A stretch of DNA of 64,000 nt from Prinsepia uniflora (Eukaryota > Streptophyta > Magnoliopsida > Rosales > Rosaceae), in the NCBI GenBank assembly GCA_032719365.1, contig CM064863.1:25243137-25307136 (forward strand), read 5' to 3'. Below the pieces are notes generated by a model. The model searched no databases, was not told the origin of the DNA, and saw only the letters and a list, made by a program, of their open reading frames with translations. Every line of letters starts with the position of its first letter. Position 1 is the stretch's first letter. A program made the translations under genes and the position numbers. Shown piece by piece: positions 45,415 through 59,712 of this stretch.

Positions 45415-47387
45415 TGCCGGAAATTCAAAAAAGGAAAATTTGGAAAATTTGAAGAAAATGACGACTTTACCCTTGGAATTGGGCGAACGGTTGACTTTTG
45501 GTTCAAGCAGTCAAACGGACTTTGACCGATGACTGTGACGTAATTCAGGATGTCACAAGTTCATAGATAGGTGGCACGCCCAATTCCGACATTCGAGGAG
45601 AAAGTTATGATGTTCGAAAGTTTAGGGGTAATTTGATAAATTGGTTAAAAAGGGGCCATTTGTTGACTTTTTGATCGGGACCGTGTTGAATTGATAGGAA
45701 ACTAACCGGGTCGACAAGCGGGCTAAAGGACCCGTTTTATAGGAATCCGGGTGAAGATGGTAATTGTAGCAGTTACTGTAGCAGGCGCGTGGGGGCGCGT
45801 GATCTGAGAATTTCGAGGTAAGGTCAACATGACTTTTGTCCTATTTAATGTAACGAACATTTTGGCACTAGTTTCGAGGAAATCGAACACCGTTTCGATA
45901 TTGTTTCGAGGGTCTAAAGGTTTATGTTACGTTTAAAATACGTATAAAACATGAGTAATAGCGTGAAATCAACCAAGTAAGAGCAGTGGACCGATAAAAT
46001 CAAAAGATGTTTTCCAATGGTCCATAAAACTCATGTTCATCAAATCAGTGCACGATATAAAGTATCTGGACACAAATATCAATAAATCATCAATACCACC
46101 AATCCTCAATATCCAATCTCAATATCCAAGTAACCCGTCACGATATCAATGCAACGCGTACAACTCGGGTGTCTCATGTCCGAGTACCTCCCCAGGATCT
46201 ACGACGTCTGGGGTGATATCATCTCCAGGATCTACGGCGTCTGGAGGATATCATCATAATCTCACACTCCTGAGACTGAGCCTCCCTCGGAGCTACTCAT
46301 CTCCAGGCAGTGGATCATGACTACTCCAGGATCTACGACATCTGGAGGAGACTATAAAATCACAGAGGATGGTATATGTGGAACAGTCGCCCAATCCAGT
46401 AATCTCATTTTAAAACCATTCAAATTTCAAATCAAATAAATAAAAACGTTTTAACAGGGCCTCTGTCCAAAACATAGCTTTCACAAAGCAAGTTCCACAA
46501 ATCCATCATGAAAATAGTGTCCAGAATTTACTTTATAAATCAAAATCATCAATTTCATCATACTCACATGTGACTCCAAATCCGAGTCAAAATCACTATC
46601 CAATTGGGTCTCAAACCCAAAATATCATTTTCACGCAAATCCGTGCAATTACAACCTCAGTTGCCCTTTTTACATAACTCCATATGGTATATCCAAAACA
46701 TTACAATTTCATCAAATCAATTTCCCGACTCATAATCCGAGTCAAAACCAATCTCAAATCCCAGGCCTTCGCCCAAATCAACAATATCATAAGTTTCTCG
46801 AAAATCGTGCCCAAAATCATATAAAATAATATAATATTTCCAAAACCCGGAAATCATCACATCGAAACACAAATCATGCCAAAGCATTTCAAATCATATC
46901 ATAAAGCATTTAAAACATTTATGCATGCATTCAGGGTAGAAAACAAAAGTCCACTCACACACCGTCCATATTGCTCGCTTTCCGAGCTGCACGTTTTTCC
47001 GTAAATTCCGGAAACCACCATTCCTGTCCAAAATCATTATCAAGGGTCACTAACATCTCAATATACTTCCCATAATTTTCCCCAATTTTTCCGGGATTTA
47101 TGATTATGATATGCATGCATGTTTGTGAAATTGGAGGGTAAAAATGTATTTTGATACCTGCATTTCTAAAACTTTGTTTTGTCCACTCACACCTTTTGTG
47201 TTTTTATTGACCCTCCAGGTTGTGGCGCGATGATCGAGGCTATTTGAGAGGGGGGCATGAGTGGGCACAGGTGCGGTTATCCCTTATTTGGCAAGTGCTG
47301 AGGGTAAGTCCGGAACTTTAGTTGACTTGTCAGACGGGAGCAGGACCGGACACGGTTATCTATGTCCTTCGGGGACGGGTCCTGTCA
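45415..47387 (+). mobile_element. Solo LTR E with an internal block in opposite orientation
   Basis: The ends are TGCCGGAAATTC at 45415 and GGGACGGGTCCTGTCA at 47387. TGACG precedes it and TGATG follows, a duplication with one mismatch. The outer parts (45415 to about 45985, and about 47105 to 47387) read as a plus-strand LTR related to LTR D. The middle (about 45985-47105) matches the D-type LTR in the reverse orientation. It ends with a clear acceptor-like GACCCTCCAG|GTTGTGG at 47218. The 5' boundary and the single-insertion interpretation are less secure than for A, B, C and D. Confidence 0.55.
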
Positions 47388-47740
47388 TGATGTCAGTGTT
47401 GACTTTTTCCCCACGCGTTGACTGGGACTTTGACCAGCGCGTGGGGGCGCATGGGTAGGTATTTCGAGGTGAGACCAGTCCCATTTGAAAGCTTTTGATG
47501 ATTCAGATCCAATGAAGGTGGTTTCAGATCGATCAGAGATCATTGGTAGGTCATTTAGGGGTTTAAATTGTCAGGATGCGTGTTCAGGACATGTTCCCGG
47601 TAGGGGACTTTTTGGAAGTTTTAAGTATGAACTAGTAGAGTCCGTTAGTGACATTTGGATGTGTTTTGGACAGGCTCGGAGACTGTGGTTTAGCTTCAGG
47701 GTAGTTATAGCACCGTTCGCAAGCGCATCAAGGACTGTGT

Positions 47741-48256
47741 GTGAGTGGACCTTTGGTTTATAAAATGAACGCATGCATAACTATTTTTAATTGCTCATTA
47801 TATTATATGAACTGAATCACTTTGGTGGATTTTAAATGTTAGCTATGGGCTATTTTTCGTGATACTATGTTTTGGGCTTGAAACCCGTCAAGATATTATA
47901 TTGACTTGTTTTGGGAATTAATAAATGATTTTGGGAAATGGCTTTAGAAAAATTTCACTGGGTGGACTCAGGGGAGCACTTGGGATTGAGACCCTAGGTG
48001 GCACGCGTAGCCTTAGGACCGTGACATTATTGGACACCTGGAATGTCGAGAATTGGTTACATAGTGTATTAGTATGATTATTATTTTTATGATTACTATT
48101 AGTATTACATTGATTTATTCCACTTTATGATTTGACTTGAATGCATGCATGTTTGGAAAACGGAGGGTCTAAATATTATTATTGGTTGCAAATGAGTTTT
48201 ATCACTTAATTATTTTTTGTGCACTCACCCTTGAACGTTTTTCTTGACCCTCCAAG
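47741..48256 (+). other. Predicted leader intron in host LTR A' (516 nt)
   Basis: Donor TGTGT|GTGAGTGGACC at 47741, TGCATGCAT-type motifs near both ends, and GTGCACTCACCC followed by TTGACCCTCCAAG at 48256. The acceptor shows one extra or altered base relative to CCTCCAG|G, so this old copy may no longer splice. Confidence 0.4.
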
Positions 48257-49285
48257 TCGTGACACTGAGGCAGGGACTAACCGAGAGGCCGAGGCATAGA
48301 TAATTGTTGTTGCGCACCTGTACATCCGTTTGGGTAGGTTGTGATAGGACCCGTCCCAAATCCCCCGGGATTAATGTGGGACGCGCCTGTTACCGTCTGA
48401 CACGAAAACCGGGATTATCAGAGAGCGCCAAGATCAGGAGGAGGAATGTGATGTCTCGGTCTCCGCTACAGCTCGCATCCGCGATCAACCTGAAGGGAAT
48501 TCAAAACATGAAAACTGTGAGCGGACAAAAAAAATATTTTATAAAAACATTTTCATAAAAAAAACCTTTATGCCCTTCACTAAAAAGTATGCATGCATTC
48601 GAAAACCATTTTCAAACCGTTCATTAGGGCCTTGGCCCAAAATCCAAAATAAGGAACCCAGAACGAGTCTCATTCTCAAATCATGAAACATAGGGTCTCA
48701 ACCTAAATCCAATGCACGTGGGTCTCAACCCAAAATCAATACACGTGGGTCTCAGCCCAAAACCATCTCCGTGAAATCTCACACACATATACCTATATAC
48801 ATATATAACCCATCCTAGACATCCTCTGATGTCAACTCGGGGCACATAGCCCCTAGGGAACTCATCCCCGATATATGTCACGATTTCTCTATATATATAA
48901 GTATGTATACTACTCTGGATCTCACTCCGAGTCTACCCGCATGAATTCTCCATCTGTGAGGCTCTATCTTCGAAACCAGTCCAGGCATCTCTCCAGACCA
49001 GATCCGGGATTCTATCATATCTTCCACTCCTGGAATGGGCTCCCTATGAGGATTACTCATTCCGGGCAGTGGATCGTGACTTTCCAAGTCGACGTCTGGA
49101 GGAGACCAATCACCTCATACAGGTGGGTATATACATACTAGTATAAAAACCACACATGTGACTCACGCCCAATAATATAAAGCAACTGGGCCTCCAGCCC
49201 AAACTTATGACTCAACGGGGCCTCTAGCCCGATTTCACAATATATCAAGGACTCAAGCCCGAACTCGTAAATCAACGTGGCATCG

Positions 49286-52200
49286 TGTCAGGATCAGTCC
49301 CAATCCCCCCGGGTTAACGCGGGATGACCCTAATCCAGTCGGACACGAAGTGTCAGACAAGGGAATTTCCAACCTTAGCCCTCTCGGGCTTCAGAGTATG
49401 CCAGGATCTGGAGGAGGTAAGTGATATCTCGGTCTCTTCTACAGTCGCATCCGTTGTCAACCTGAAAGGCAGTCAAAACATTAAAAGCTGTGAGTGGACA
49501 AAACAAAGAGTTTATAAAAGCATTTCATAAGAACATTTGTACCCTTCACTAAAAAGTATGCATGCATTCGAAAACCATTTAACCAAAAGGACCATATGTA
49601 GGAACTAAGCCCAAAACCATAACCGAAAGAATTATAAAGAACCAACCATACGGACCACTGCCCAAATCCATAAAGAAACCAACCATACGGGCCAATGCCC
49701 AAATCCATACGGGACTCAGCCCAAAACCTGTACACATCACATATCATATAACATATATACAAATAAATCACACAACCAATCCTGTCACGGTTTCCAAAGC
49801 TACGCGCCTGCTACCCGAGGTCTCAAGCCCAAGTATCTCAGGGTCACCCAGGTCAGTGTCCGTAGACCAATGACCCTCCCTGAGGTTATAATTTAAGCCC
49901 TCCTGAGAGTAAGGTACCAAACGAGGGCGACTCCACTCAGTAAGTGCTCCGTGACTACTTCGGGGTCCATCTAGGCCAACGACCCTCCCCGGAGGAGACA
50001 ATCCAAGTAAAGGAAGGTATATGAATATATATATATATATAAATATAGAAAACATCCTTAAAACCTTTCAAAGGATTCATGCCTGGTCCCCATAAACCGT
50101 CATGAAGTCATAAACCATAAAAACCTTTAAAGGGTTCATGCTGGTTCCCATAAACCGTCAAGAACCTGGAAATCCATTTAGGGTCCCCGACCCGAAAACA
50201 TAAACGTAAAGTAACTTGGTCTCGTGCCCGAACACATGACTCAACTGGGCATCGTGCCCGATATCTCAGGGTCAATCACGAATCCGATCGTAGTAATGCG
50301 TGCAACCATCCATCCAGGACCGCCCTTAATCCTGGTATGTCGCCGTGAATGAATCAACCGACGCGAACACCTCTAGATTAAGCACTCATCACCGATCGAT
50401 ATCCTGAACCGTCAGCATTCTGAAGTCAAGCCTCCATCGGCTGCCTGACAACAGATCGTGCATCGTGACCTCTCCAGAAAGAACATATCCTAGTCCCGAG
50501 GTGAGCGTCGTATCATCAGTCGCCTTGCACAAAGCACTCGCCGCGACCACGATTCAGACCCGTAGGTCATAAATAGAGCCACATGCCCGAGACAAAACCA
50601 AATGGGTCTCATGCCTGAGTTTATTCTTTTGAAATCCAAAATAATTTCATTTAAATCAACGTAGAAACACAGACCCATATAGGCACCGTATAAGGCCGAA
50701 ACCTCAAAATACGTGACATTACGTAACCACACACAAATGCACTCATGGAATCACCAAACAAGTATTAAAAAATATAATAAACATTTATGCATGCATCAAT
50801 TTAGAAAACCAAGGTTCACTTACAGACCGACCGAGCTGCCACCTCGATTCGCGTACCATACAGCTCTCCCGAGCCAACCACTGTCACCGGGACTCCCAAA
50901 CCTGTCCAAATTGTAATAAAGGGTTACTAACTACTTAAATAACCCCTCACTAAAGCCCCGTAATTTTTTGGAATTTTTAACTATTTTTAAAGTCAATCCT
51001 AAACCTTCGGACACGCCGAAACCTATCGAAACGATGTCTAATCGACACGAAACCAGTCCCAAAATGTTCGTTACATCGAATAGATGATTTCACATGTTGA
51101 AGACATCCCCAAAATACTGTTCATGCGCCCTCACGTGCCAAGAACTATTCATCATCTTCAACCCTTAGCAGCCGGTTCAGACTGGTTCAACCCGGTTCGG
51201 TCCAACCGAACCGGCGGTCCTGGTTCAACCCTAAAATCCACCCATTTTCACTCTTTTCCTTCTCATTTCAATTCCTATTAGTTATAACCTCAAACCCAAT
51301 TAATCTTAGACATTAAAACCAAAGGAAATAGGTTGAAAGCTCACCTTGAAGGTTCATGTTTGAACCGGCCACCTGTAAGTTGCCACTGCCGTGGCCTCCG
51401 GCCGTCCTAGGCAAAACCGATCCATCTCGACTCCCCTAGGGCCCTAGATGCCAACCCAATTAATGAAAACAATCAAGAACCTCTCAAACTCAAACTTAGA
51501 TTTTTGAACAAGCTTACCCGTCCAAACCAGGTTTCCCTCCGCCGTGTCTTCCACCGTGGCCTGTCGGCCCCTCCTCCATTGTCTTGACCTCTCCCTCAAT
51601 CTCTCACTATCTCTCACAATAATGGTTATACAAGTGGGGGTGGTATGAATGAGGAGGGCTTTCGGGTGGTATGAATGGTTATACAAGTGTGTGTTGTTTG
51701 CTAAAAAATGGAAATGAAGAAATGAATGGGGAGGGCTTTCGGGTTGTGAGAGAACAGAGATGATATGTTGATCAGATGAGAGGGGGAAGGGAATGGAGGT
51801 TGAGGATTGAAAGAAGGATTAGAGATGAATGGTGAGGATTAAAAGGGAAGATGAGTGAGAAATTATAAAATCATAAAATATTATTATTTTAATGGTTTAG
51901 ATCCACTTTTTAGGGGATTGACCAATGAGACTTGTCACTCATCCATGGGTCCAACTAAAATATCTGCCCAATTAGATATTGCCATAACACCCCGTCTCGA
52001 AATGTATGCATAGTGAAATCGACTTCCGTGACCCATAACTTTCCCGTTCGAAGTCCGATTTCAGCGTGTCTCCTGTCTATGGATTCGTATCGTCCTGATC
52101 TAAGTAACGGTCCTCGGCCCTCAGCCATCGGACCTCCCGGTCCAAAAATTAACTATTTGCTCCTATTCAACCAAATTACCAAAATACCCTTGAACTTCCG

Positions 52201-52459
52201 AATGTCATAACTTCTTCCTCGAATGTCAGAATTGAATGTGTCACCTGTCTATGAACTCGCGACGTCCCAAACTACGTCACAGTCATCGGTTAAAGTCCAT
52301 TTGACCGCCTGAACAAAAAGTCAACATTTTACCCACGACTAGGGGCAAAATGGTCATTTTGCATCGTTCGTCTGATTTCGCTCAACTAATCACCGATTAA
52401 CCTCACTAATCCTTGATTAGTCACTAATCTAATCCCGGAATTCGGGATGGGTCGTTACA
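49286..52459 (-). repeat. 3' LTR of element B
   Basis: On the minus strand it starts TGTAACGACCCATCCCG at 52459 and ends at 49286. An (AT)n tract lies at about 50024-50044. The predicted leader intron is 50823-49462 (1362 nt) with donor GTAAGTGAACC and acceptor CTGCCTTTCAG|GTTGAC. Confidence 0.9.
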
Positions 52460-52474
52460 ACCTTCCCTCCTTAA
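52460..52474 (-). other. Polypurine tract of element B
   Basis: TTAAGGAGGGAAGGT directly precedes the TGTAAC start of the 3' LTR on the minus strand. Confidence 0.8.
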
Positions 52475-55400
52475 TTAATTTCATCCTCGAAATTCCAACT
52501 ATTTTGATTCCACATCCACCTCGTGGAAATAATTCGATCTCATAACACGTGTACACTAGTACACCCACTAGTCCACACAACACTCAGACGTACCACTAAC
52601 ACTCACGTCGCATCGACTACACTCGACCATGTCGAGTGACAGTAGTCATACGTTCCGAATTGACACAAATCTACCGATTCGCTAATACTAACAGCTCGAC
52701 GGTTCCTTCTGTAATCATCAATCTATCCTGACGTCTTCTCCCACTAGGAGTCACCAGACCTCACACAACGATCCACGTTGGCACATCCCGAAAAACTATC
52801 ACCACTTGACAGTCGCTAGTCGAAAACTGACATTATAGTCGTGTGTGGTTACTCTGACTACCAACTCACTCAACCTGGGTATACGTATACCAACAAACAC
52901 TCTATCTGTGTGTAACTGGACCCACCAGAAATACTATGACCCAATGCACAGTATCCAATGTCCAGTTCACGTCCTCAACTAATCCAATGGTATCGGAATT
53001 AAGCCGACTACCAACACGCTCACCTACGTACCTCTGGTATATCCTATATACCGTCACTAGGTACCATAAGCTTGTACAGTATCATACCCCGAGCAACGTA
53101 CAAGGTACGTACGTCCATCCATCAACTAGCCTACAACAACAACGACGACGGCCACAACAACAACAACAACCACAACCTAGGTCGTAGCCAATCACGTTTC
53201 TATTCTGTAGTCCATTTGTCCAATCTAGTACCAGACAAATCACAAACTCCAATCCATCAACCATTTCGAGTCCCATGGTCACCCGACCAGTATCACCACA
53301 ACTACTCCTAATCATGTAACCCAATACGTATCGATCCGACTCACGCCTTGGTGAGCGTACCCACTCATACCAGTTGGCATCAAATTTCACCCACGTCTAC
53401 CGAGACGTACTAATTATGAACCTATCGATTACCTGCTCAATCGATTACACATTACATTTGATTGACTTCATAGGGAAGCCAATCCCAACATTCGCACATC
53501 TCTGAGGCTGACAAAATCCGACCTCGTCGGACATTTACTCGCCCAAGTAATATACCATACGAGATTTATCTCGAAAAGAAGTTCAGTCCCAACATCATCA
53601 ACTCAAACATCCAAGTAAGAGCAATAAACTCTCCACCTATCTGGACCATCAAGATCTCGATCCAGATCCATCACTACGTCACCCGACCATAAACGTCACG
53701 ATCCTTGATCGTCACGACGCCCAAAGTTTTCAACATCAAATCCCCGATCCACATCGCGATCCTAGGTGGATCCACACTAGTTCTCCCTCAGCTAACTACC
53801 AGATTTCAGGTCATAGGGTCTTACACCCTCATGAATCCTTCGTCAGTCACATCACTCTTCAACCAATTCCCACATCTAAACAGATTAGTCAACGACGAGA
53901 CATGCCGAGACTGTGGGTTCTCTCCAGTTACCTCGTATTGATCCTTGTCGTTCGACCTAGGAAAAACCAAGGATGATCCAAGACGATGACAACGAAATTC
54001 ATCCTACGTGAATGCAACCAAACTTGCTGCACTCACCACACCATGTAACCCAGCATCTTATGCCACCAAGCAGAAAATGAGGAATCTCATTCACCTAACA
54101 ACAAAATACTCAACTCCTCCAGATGACCCAAGAAAATTCCCGGGTCCACCAACCAATACACGATCAATGTACTGGTGACACAACCATCATCTACCATGGT
54201 AGAACCTGAGAAGTCACCCTAATGACTTCGAAATACCCATTACCAATGCGAAAAACTTGCATTCCTCTCGTCACCTCAATCGCAACTTCTCTCGATTCTG
54301 AAGTTCCAATCATATCGGAACCGACACACTCAGACATCAACCCCGTGTCCCTTTTAAACTGGTTACGGACACATGCCCATCTCGACGGAGTCACATCCCA
54401 GCTCGTGACTCATCGTCATCACAATCATTGGCGCCAGTACCAGCACCAGCACCATCATACACTATGCGAATTAGACAACCCCGGATCTCCGCGCATATCG
54501 AGCGACGACCCCGTACCTCTGCTCGTATTGGAGGAACTCTGCCTCCCTCGTACCCAACAACTCTAGATACAGTCACCCTAAGATACGAGAAAAGGAAATG
54601 TTCCCCGAACGTCTCCGATTCCCAACAACCGTAACTACAACCACTCTCGGTAGTAGTGCCTTCCACAACTCTTGCAGACCTAACTACCATACATCACTAT
54701 CGAGACTCTGCATCCAACGGAATCAATCGCTCATACTAACTACTCTGTATCCCCACTCTGGGATTCCATCGACAAGTACCAACCCTGGTAACCTGTCCAA
54801 CCAAACTCTAACCAGTCGTAACTCGACTTATCCAATGTCGTCTACCAGGTCGCCCATGACCTTAGCTGCACCAACAATCCATCACAGCTAAAGTAGCACG
54901 ACAACCAACTAAGCCTAACCGATTTACACAACCTCGACTGCAGAGTGCAGTCCCATCACTAAAGCTAACATGACTAGACCAACCTACAGTCTCGACTCTG
55001 AAAAGTCGTCAAAGTCAAACCATTTTCCAACTCACCTTTTCGAACCATACACCCTACCTTAGGGTTCCACGATCACTACCTAGGGTTCCCCTGAACCCAA
55101 CTACAGAAGGCAGTATAATCCATAATCTGACTGAACACAGGGTCCTAACATCGTATGGACGTCAATCCAATCCTACCGTCAATTCAACTAGGTTTCCTCG
55201 AACCTGAGTGCTCCTAGCAGCATATCATCTAACTCAACAAAATACGACCATCTAATGGTCACAATTCCTAACCAGTCGTCAAAATCGATCCTACAACATT
55301 GTGAAAGACGATCCCAACTAACCGTCTCATGATCAAAACTCTAAAGTACTATTACGTTCAACTCTTCGTAGGGTCCCACACTGCCAATCTCGACAGAACT

Positions 55401-55642
55401 ATGGCAACCCCGGCATCAAATACCGAACCAAGATATTCCACTATTTGATCCTACTAACTATCGTACCGGCATCTTAACTATCAGGTTGATAACAAACTGT
55501 AGCCCATTGAGACATCACATCCTCGACCTGCGCACGGAGTATCGCGCAAAACACGCTCTAGAATTCAGAGTAACATGAGCAACCTGGTTCTGATACCACT
55601 TGTCAGTATCAGAGCATCCTGAGTATCCTATGAGCTAACCAA
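52475..55642 (-). other. Internal region of element B, non-coding
   Basis: No frame longer than about 115 codons and no RT, protease or integrase motif is seen on either strand. A CAACAACAACGACGACGG/CAACAACAAC microsatellite lies at about 53132-53187. The segment 54690-54480 on the minus strand has weak similarity in layout to the gag region ERFLEQYYPRSFRDAKEAEF of element F, but it is heavily changed. The remainder shows nothing recognisable. Confidence 0.6.
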
Positions 55643-55662
55643 GCTCCGATACCACTTGTCAG
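55592..55662 (-). repeat. Duplicated LTR-end/primer-binding-site motif in element B
   Basis: GATACCACTTGTCAG occurs at 55592-55606 and again at 55648-55662, where it spans the junction between the primer-binding site (TGGTATCGGAGC on the minus strand, 55643-55654) and the 5' LTR end. The inner copy keeps TGGTATCAGA, closer to the tRNA-Met complement than the functional-position copy. Confidence 0.7.
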
Positions 55663-58600
55663 GACCCGTCCCAATCCCCCCTAGATTAACAAGGGACGAC
55701 CCTGATCCTGTCTGACACGAAGTGTCAGACAAGGGAATTTCCAACCTTAGCCCTTTCGGGCTTCAGTGTACTCCAAGATCCGGATGAGGTAAGTGATATC
55801 TCGGTCTCTGCTACAGTCCGCATCCGTTATCAACCTAAAGGGCAGTCAAAACATTAAAAGCTATGAGTGGACAAAACAAAGAGTTTATAAAAAAACTTCA
55901 TAAGAAACATTTGTATCCTTCACTAAAAAGTATGCATGCATTCAAAAACCATTTTACCAAAAGAACCATATGTGGGAACTAAGCCCAAAACCATAACCGA
56001 AAGAATCATAAAGAACCAACCATAAGGGCCACTGCCCAAATCCATAAAGAAACCAACCATACGGGCCACTGCCCAAATCCATACGGGACTCCGCCCAAAA
56101 CCTGTACACATCACATATCATATAACATGTATACATATAAATCACACAACCAATCCTATCACGATTTCCAAAGCTACGCGCGTGCTACCCGGGGTCTCAA
56201 GCCCAAGTCTCCCCAGGTCAATGTCCGTAGATTAATGACCCTCCCTTAGGGTTACAATCCATAATCCTTCCTGAGAGTAAGGTACCCAACGGGGTCGACT
56301 GCACTCAGTTAGTGCTCCGTGACTACTCCGGGGTCCACCCAGGCCAATGACCCTCCCTAGAGGAGACAATCCAAATAAAGGAAGGTATATGAATATATAT
56401 ATATATATAAATATAAATATAGAAAACCTCCATAAAACCTTTCAAAGGATTCATGCTCGGTCCCCATAAACTGTCATGAAGCCATGAACCATAAAAACCT
56501 TTCAAGGGTTCATGCCGTTTCCTATAAACCTTAATGAACCTAGAAATCCATTTAGGGTCCTCAACCCGAAAACATAAACGTAAAGTAACTGGATCTCGTG
56601 CCCGAACACATGACTCAACTGGGCATCGTGCCCGATATCTCAGGGTCAGTCACGACTCCGATCGTAGTGATGCTTGCAACCATCCATCCAGGACCGCCCT
56701 CAATCTTGGTATGTAGTCGTGAACGAATCAACCGATGTGACCACCGGTAGATTATGGAGCACTCATCACCGATCGATATCCTGAACAGTCAGCACTCCGA
56801 AGTCGAGCCTCCATCGGCTGCCCGATAACAGATCGTGCATCGTGACCTCTCCGGAAGGAACATATCCTAGTCCGGAGGCGAGAGTCGTATTATCCGTCGC
56901 CGTGTACAAAGTACTCGCCGCGACCACGATTCAGACCCATAGGTCATAAATAGAGCCACATGCCCGAGATAAAACCAAATGGGTCTCATGCCCGAGTTTA
57001 TCCTTTTGAAATCCAAAACCATTTCATTTAAATCAACGTAGAAACCCAAACCCGTATAAGCACCGTATAAGGCCGACACCTCGATATACGTGCCAATACG
57101 TAACCACACACAAATGCACTCATGGCATCACCAAACAAGTATTAAAACATATAATAAACATTTATGCATGCATCAATTTAGAAAACCAAGGTCCACTCAC
57201 AGACCGTCCGAGTTGCCGCCTCGATTCTTGTGTCATACGGCTCTCCCGAGCCAACCACCGTCACTGGGACTCCCAAACCTATCCAAATTGTAATAGAGGG
57301 TTACTAACTACTTAAATAACCCTTCACTAAAGCCCCGTAAGTTTCTGGAATTTTTAACTATTTTTAAAGTCGATCCTAAACCTTCGGACAACCCGAAACC
57401 TATCGAAACGATGTTCGATCAACACGAAACCAATCCCAAAAGGTTCGTTACATCGAATAGATGATTTCACATGTTGAAGACATCTCTAAATACTATTCAT
57501 GCACCCTCATGCGCCCCTAGAAGCTCATGTGTGTGGGCCTCACGCGCCAAGAGCTATTCATCATCTTCAACCCTTAGTAGCCAGTTCAGACCGGTTCAAC
57601 CAAACCGGTGGTCCTGGTTCAACCCTAAAATCCACCCATTTTCACCCATTTCCTTCTCATTTCAATTCCTATCAGTTATAACCTCAAACCTAATTAATCT
57701 TAGACATTAAAACCAAAGGAAATAGGTTGAAAGCTCACCTTGAAGGTTCATATTTGAACCGGCCACCTGCAAGTTGCCACCACTGTGGCCTCCGGCCGTC
57801 CTAGGCTTCAAAACCGATCCATCTTGACTCCCCTAGGGCCCTAGATGCCAACCCAATTAATGAAAACAATCAAGAACCTCTCAAACCCAAACTTAGATTT
57901 GTAAACAAGCTTACCCGCCCAAACCGGGTTTTCCTCCGTCGTGTCCTCCGTCGTGGCCTATCGGCCCTTCCTCCATTGTCTTGACCTCTCCCTTAGTCTC
58001 TCACTATCTCTCACAGTAATGGTTATGCAAGTGGGGTGGTATTCCGTGTGTGTTGTTTGCTAAAAAATGGAAATGAAGAAATGAATGGGGATGACTTTCG
58101 GGTTGTGAGAGAACAGAGATGATATCTTGATCAGATGAGAGGGGGAAGGGAATGAAGGGTGAGGATTGAAGGAAGGATTAGAGATGAATGGTGAGAATTA
58201 AAAGGGAAGATGAGTGAGAAATTATAAAATAATAAAATATTATTATTTTAATGGTTTAGATCCACTTTTTAGGGGATTAACCAATGGGATGAGTGACACT
58301 TGTCACTCATCCATGTGTCCCACTAAAATATCTGTCCAATCAGATATTGCCACAACATCTCGTCTCGGAATGCATGCATAGTGAAATCTAGTTTCGTGAC
58401 CTATAACTTTCCCTAACTTTCCCGTTCGAAGTCCGATTTCAGTGTGCCGCTTGTCTATGGATTAGTATCGTCCCGATCTAAGTAACGGTCCTCGGCCCTC
58501 AGCCATTGGACCTCCCGGTCCAAAAGTCAACTATTTGCTCCTATTCAACCAAATTACCAAAATACTCTTGAACTTCCGAATGTCATAACTTCTTTCTCGA

Positions 58601-58837
58601 ATGTCGGAATTGAACGTGCCACCTGTCTATGAACTCGCAATGTTCCGAACTACGTCACAGTCATCGGCCAAAGTCCATTTGACCACCTGAACGAAAAATC
58701 AACATTTTGCCCACGACCAGGGGCAAAACGGTAATTTTGCATCATTCGTCCGATTTCGCTCAACTAATCACCGATAAACCTCGCTAATCCTTAATTAGTC
58801 ATTAATCTAATCTCAGAATTCAGGACGGGCCGTTACA
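55657..58837 (-). repeat. 5' LTR of element B
   Basis: On the minus strand it starts TGTAACGGCCCGTCCTG at 58837 and ends GGGTCCTGACA at 55657. An (AT)n tract lies at about 56392-56412. The predicted leader intron is 57200-55835 (1366 nt), with donor GTGAGTGGACC and acceptor CTGCCCTTTAG|GTTG. Confidence 0.9.
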
Positions 58838-59712
58838 CATCGAGCCCGATGCCTCAAGGTTAGTCACGATTCCGATCGTATTGGTGCGTGCAACCATTAG
58901 TACAGGACCGCTCTTAATCTTGGTATGTCGCCGTGAACATATCAACCGACGCGACCACCTCTAGAGCATGGTGCACAGTTCACTAACCGATCTCCTAAAC
59001 CGTCATCACTCTGAAATCAGGCCTCTAGTGGCTGCTCGACAATGGAACGTGTATCGTGACCTCTCCGGGAGGAACTCATCCCTAATCCGGAGGCGAGCAT
59101 CATGTCGTTCGTCGCCGTGCACACAACACCCATCGCGACCACGACTCAGATCCGTAGGTCATCAATAGGGTCACACACCCGAGACAAAACCAAAACCAAA
59201 TGAGTCTCATGCCCGATTTTACCTTTTCAAAACCATTTCATTAAAACTGAAAGCATAAGCGCGTATAAGCACGTATAAAACTTGAAAATATTGAAATACT
59301 TGCCAATACATAACACACACATAAAATGCCCTCATGGCATCACAAAACATGTATTAAAATACTTATAAAAAATTTATGCATGCATCGATTCATAAAAGAA
59401 AGTCCACTCACAGACCGTCCGAACTACCGCCTCGATACACACGATGTACGCCTTCCTGAGCCAATCGCCGTCTCCGGGGTTCCCAAACCTGTCCAAATCA
59501 CTTTAGAGAGTTACTAACTATTTAATTAGCCCCTTACTAAAGCCCCCTAATTTTCCGGAATTTTTAATTATTTTTAAACGCGAACTTCAACCTTCAGATA
59601 GCCCGAACTATATCGAGACGATGTCCGATTGACTCGAAACCAGTCCTAAAATGTTCGTTACATCGAATAGATGAAATTACATGTTGGAACTTTCCCCAAA
59701 AACTCCCCCACA

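Larger units (their letters stand above)
49286..58837 (-). mobile_element. Element B: LARD-like non-coding LTR retrotransposon, full length
   Basis: LTRs are 49286-52459 (3174 bp) and 55657-58837 (3181 bp). The target duplication CATCG is exact at 49281-49285 and 58838-58842. The internal region 52460-55656 has a polypurine tract and a tRNA-Met-type primer-binding site but no intact coding frame, only a weak gag-like trace near 54690-54480. That fits a large retrotransposon derivative moved by proteins from other elements. The LTRs differ by many substitutions, so the insertion is old relative to the array. Confidence 0.9.

Noticed and set aside
54391..54690. Minus-strand 99-codon frame in element B as a real gag
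   Set aside because: Only a faint trace of the gag layout is visible, and no zinc knuckle or capsid motif is intact. It is kept as a remnant only.
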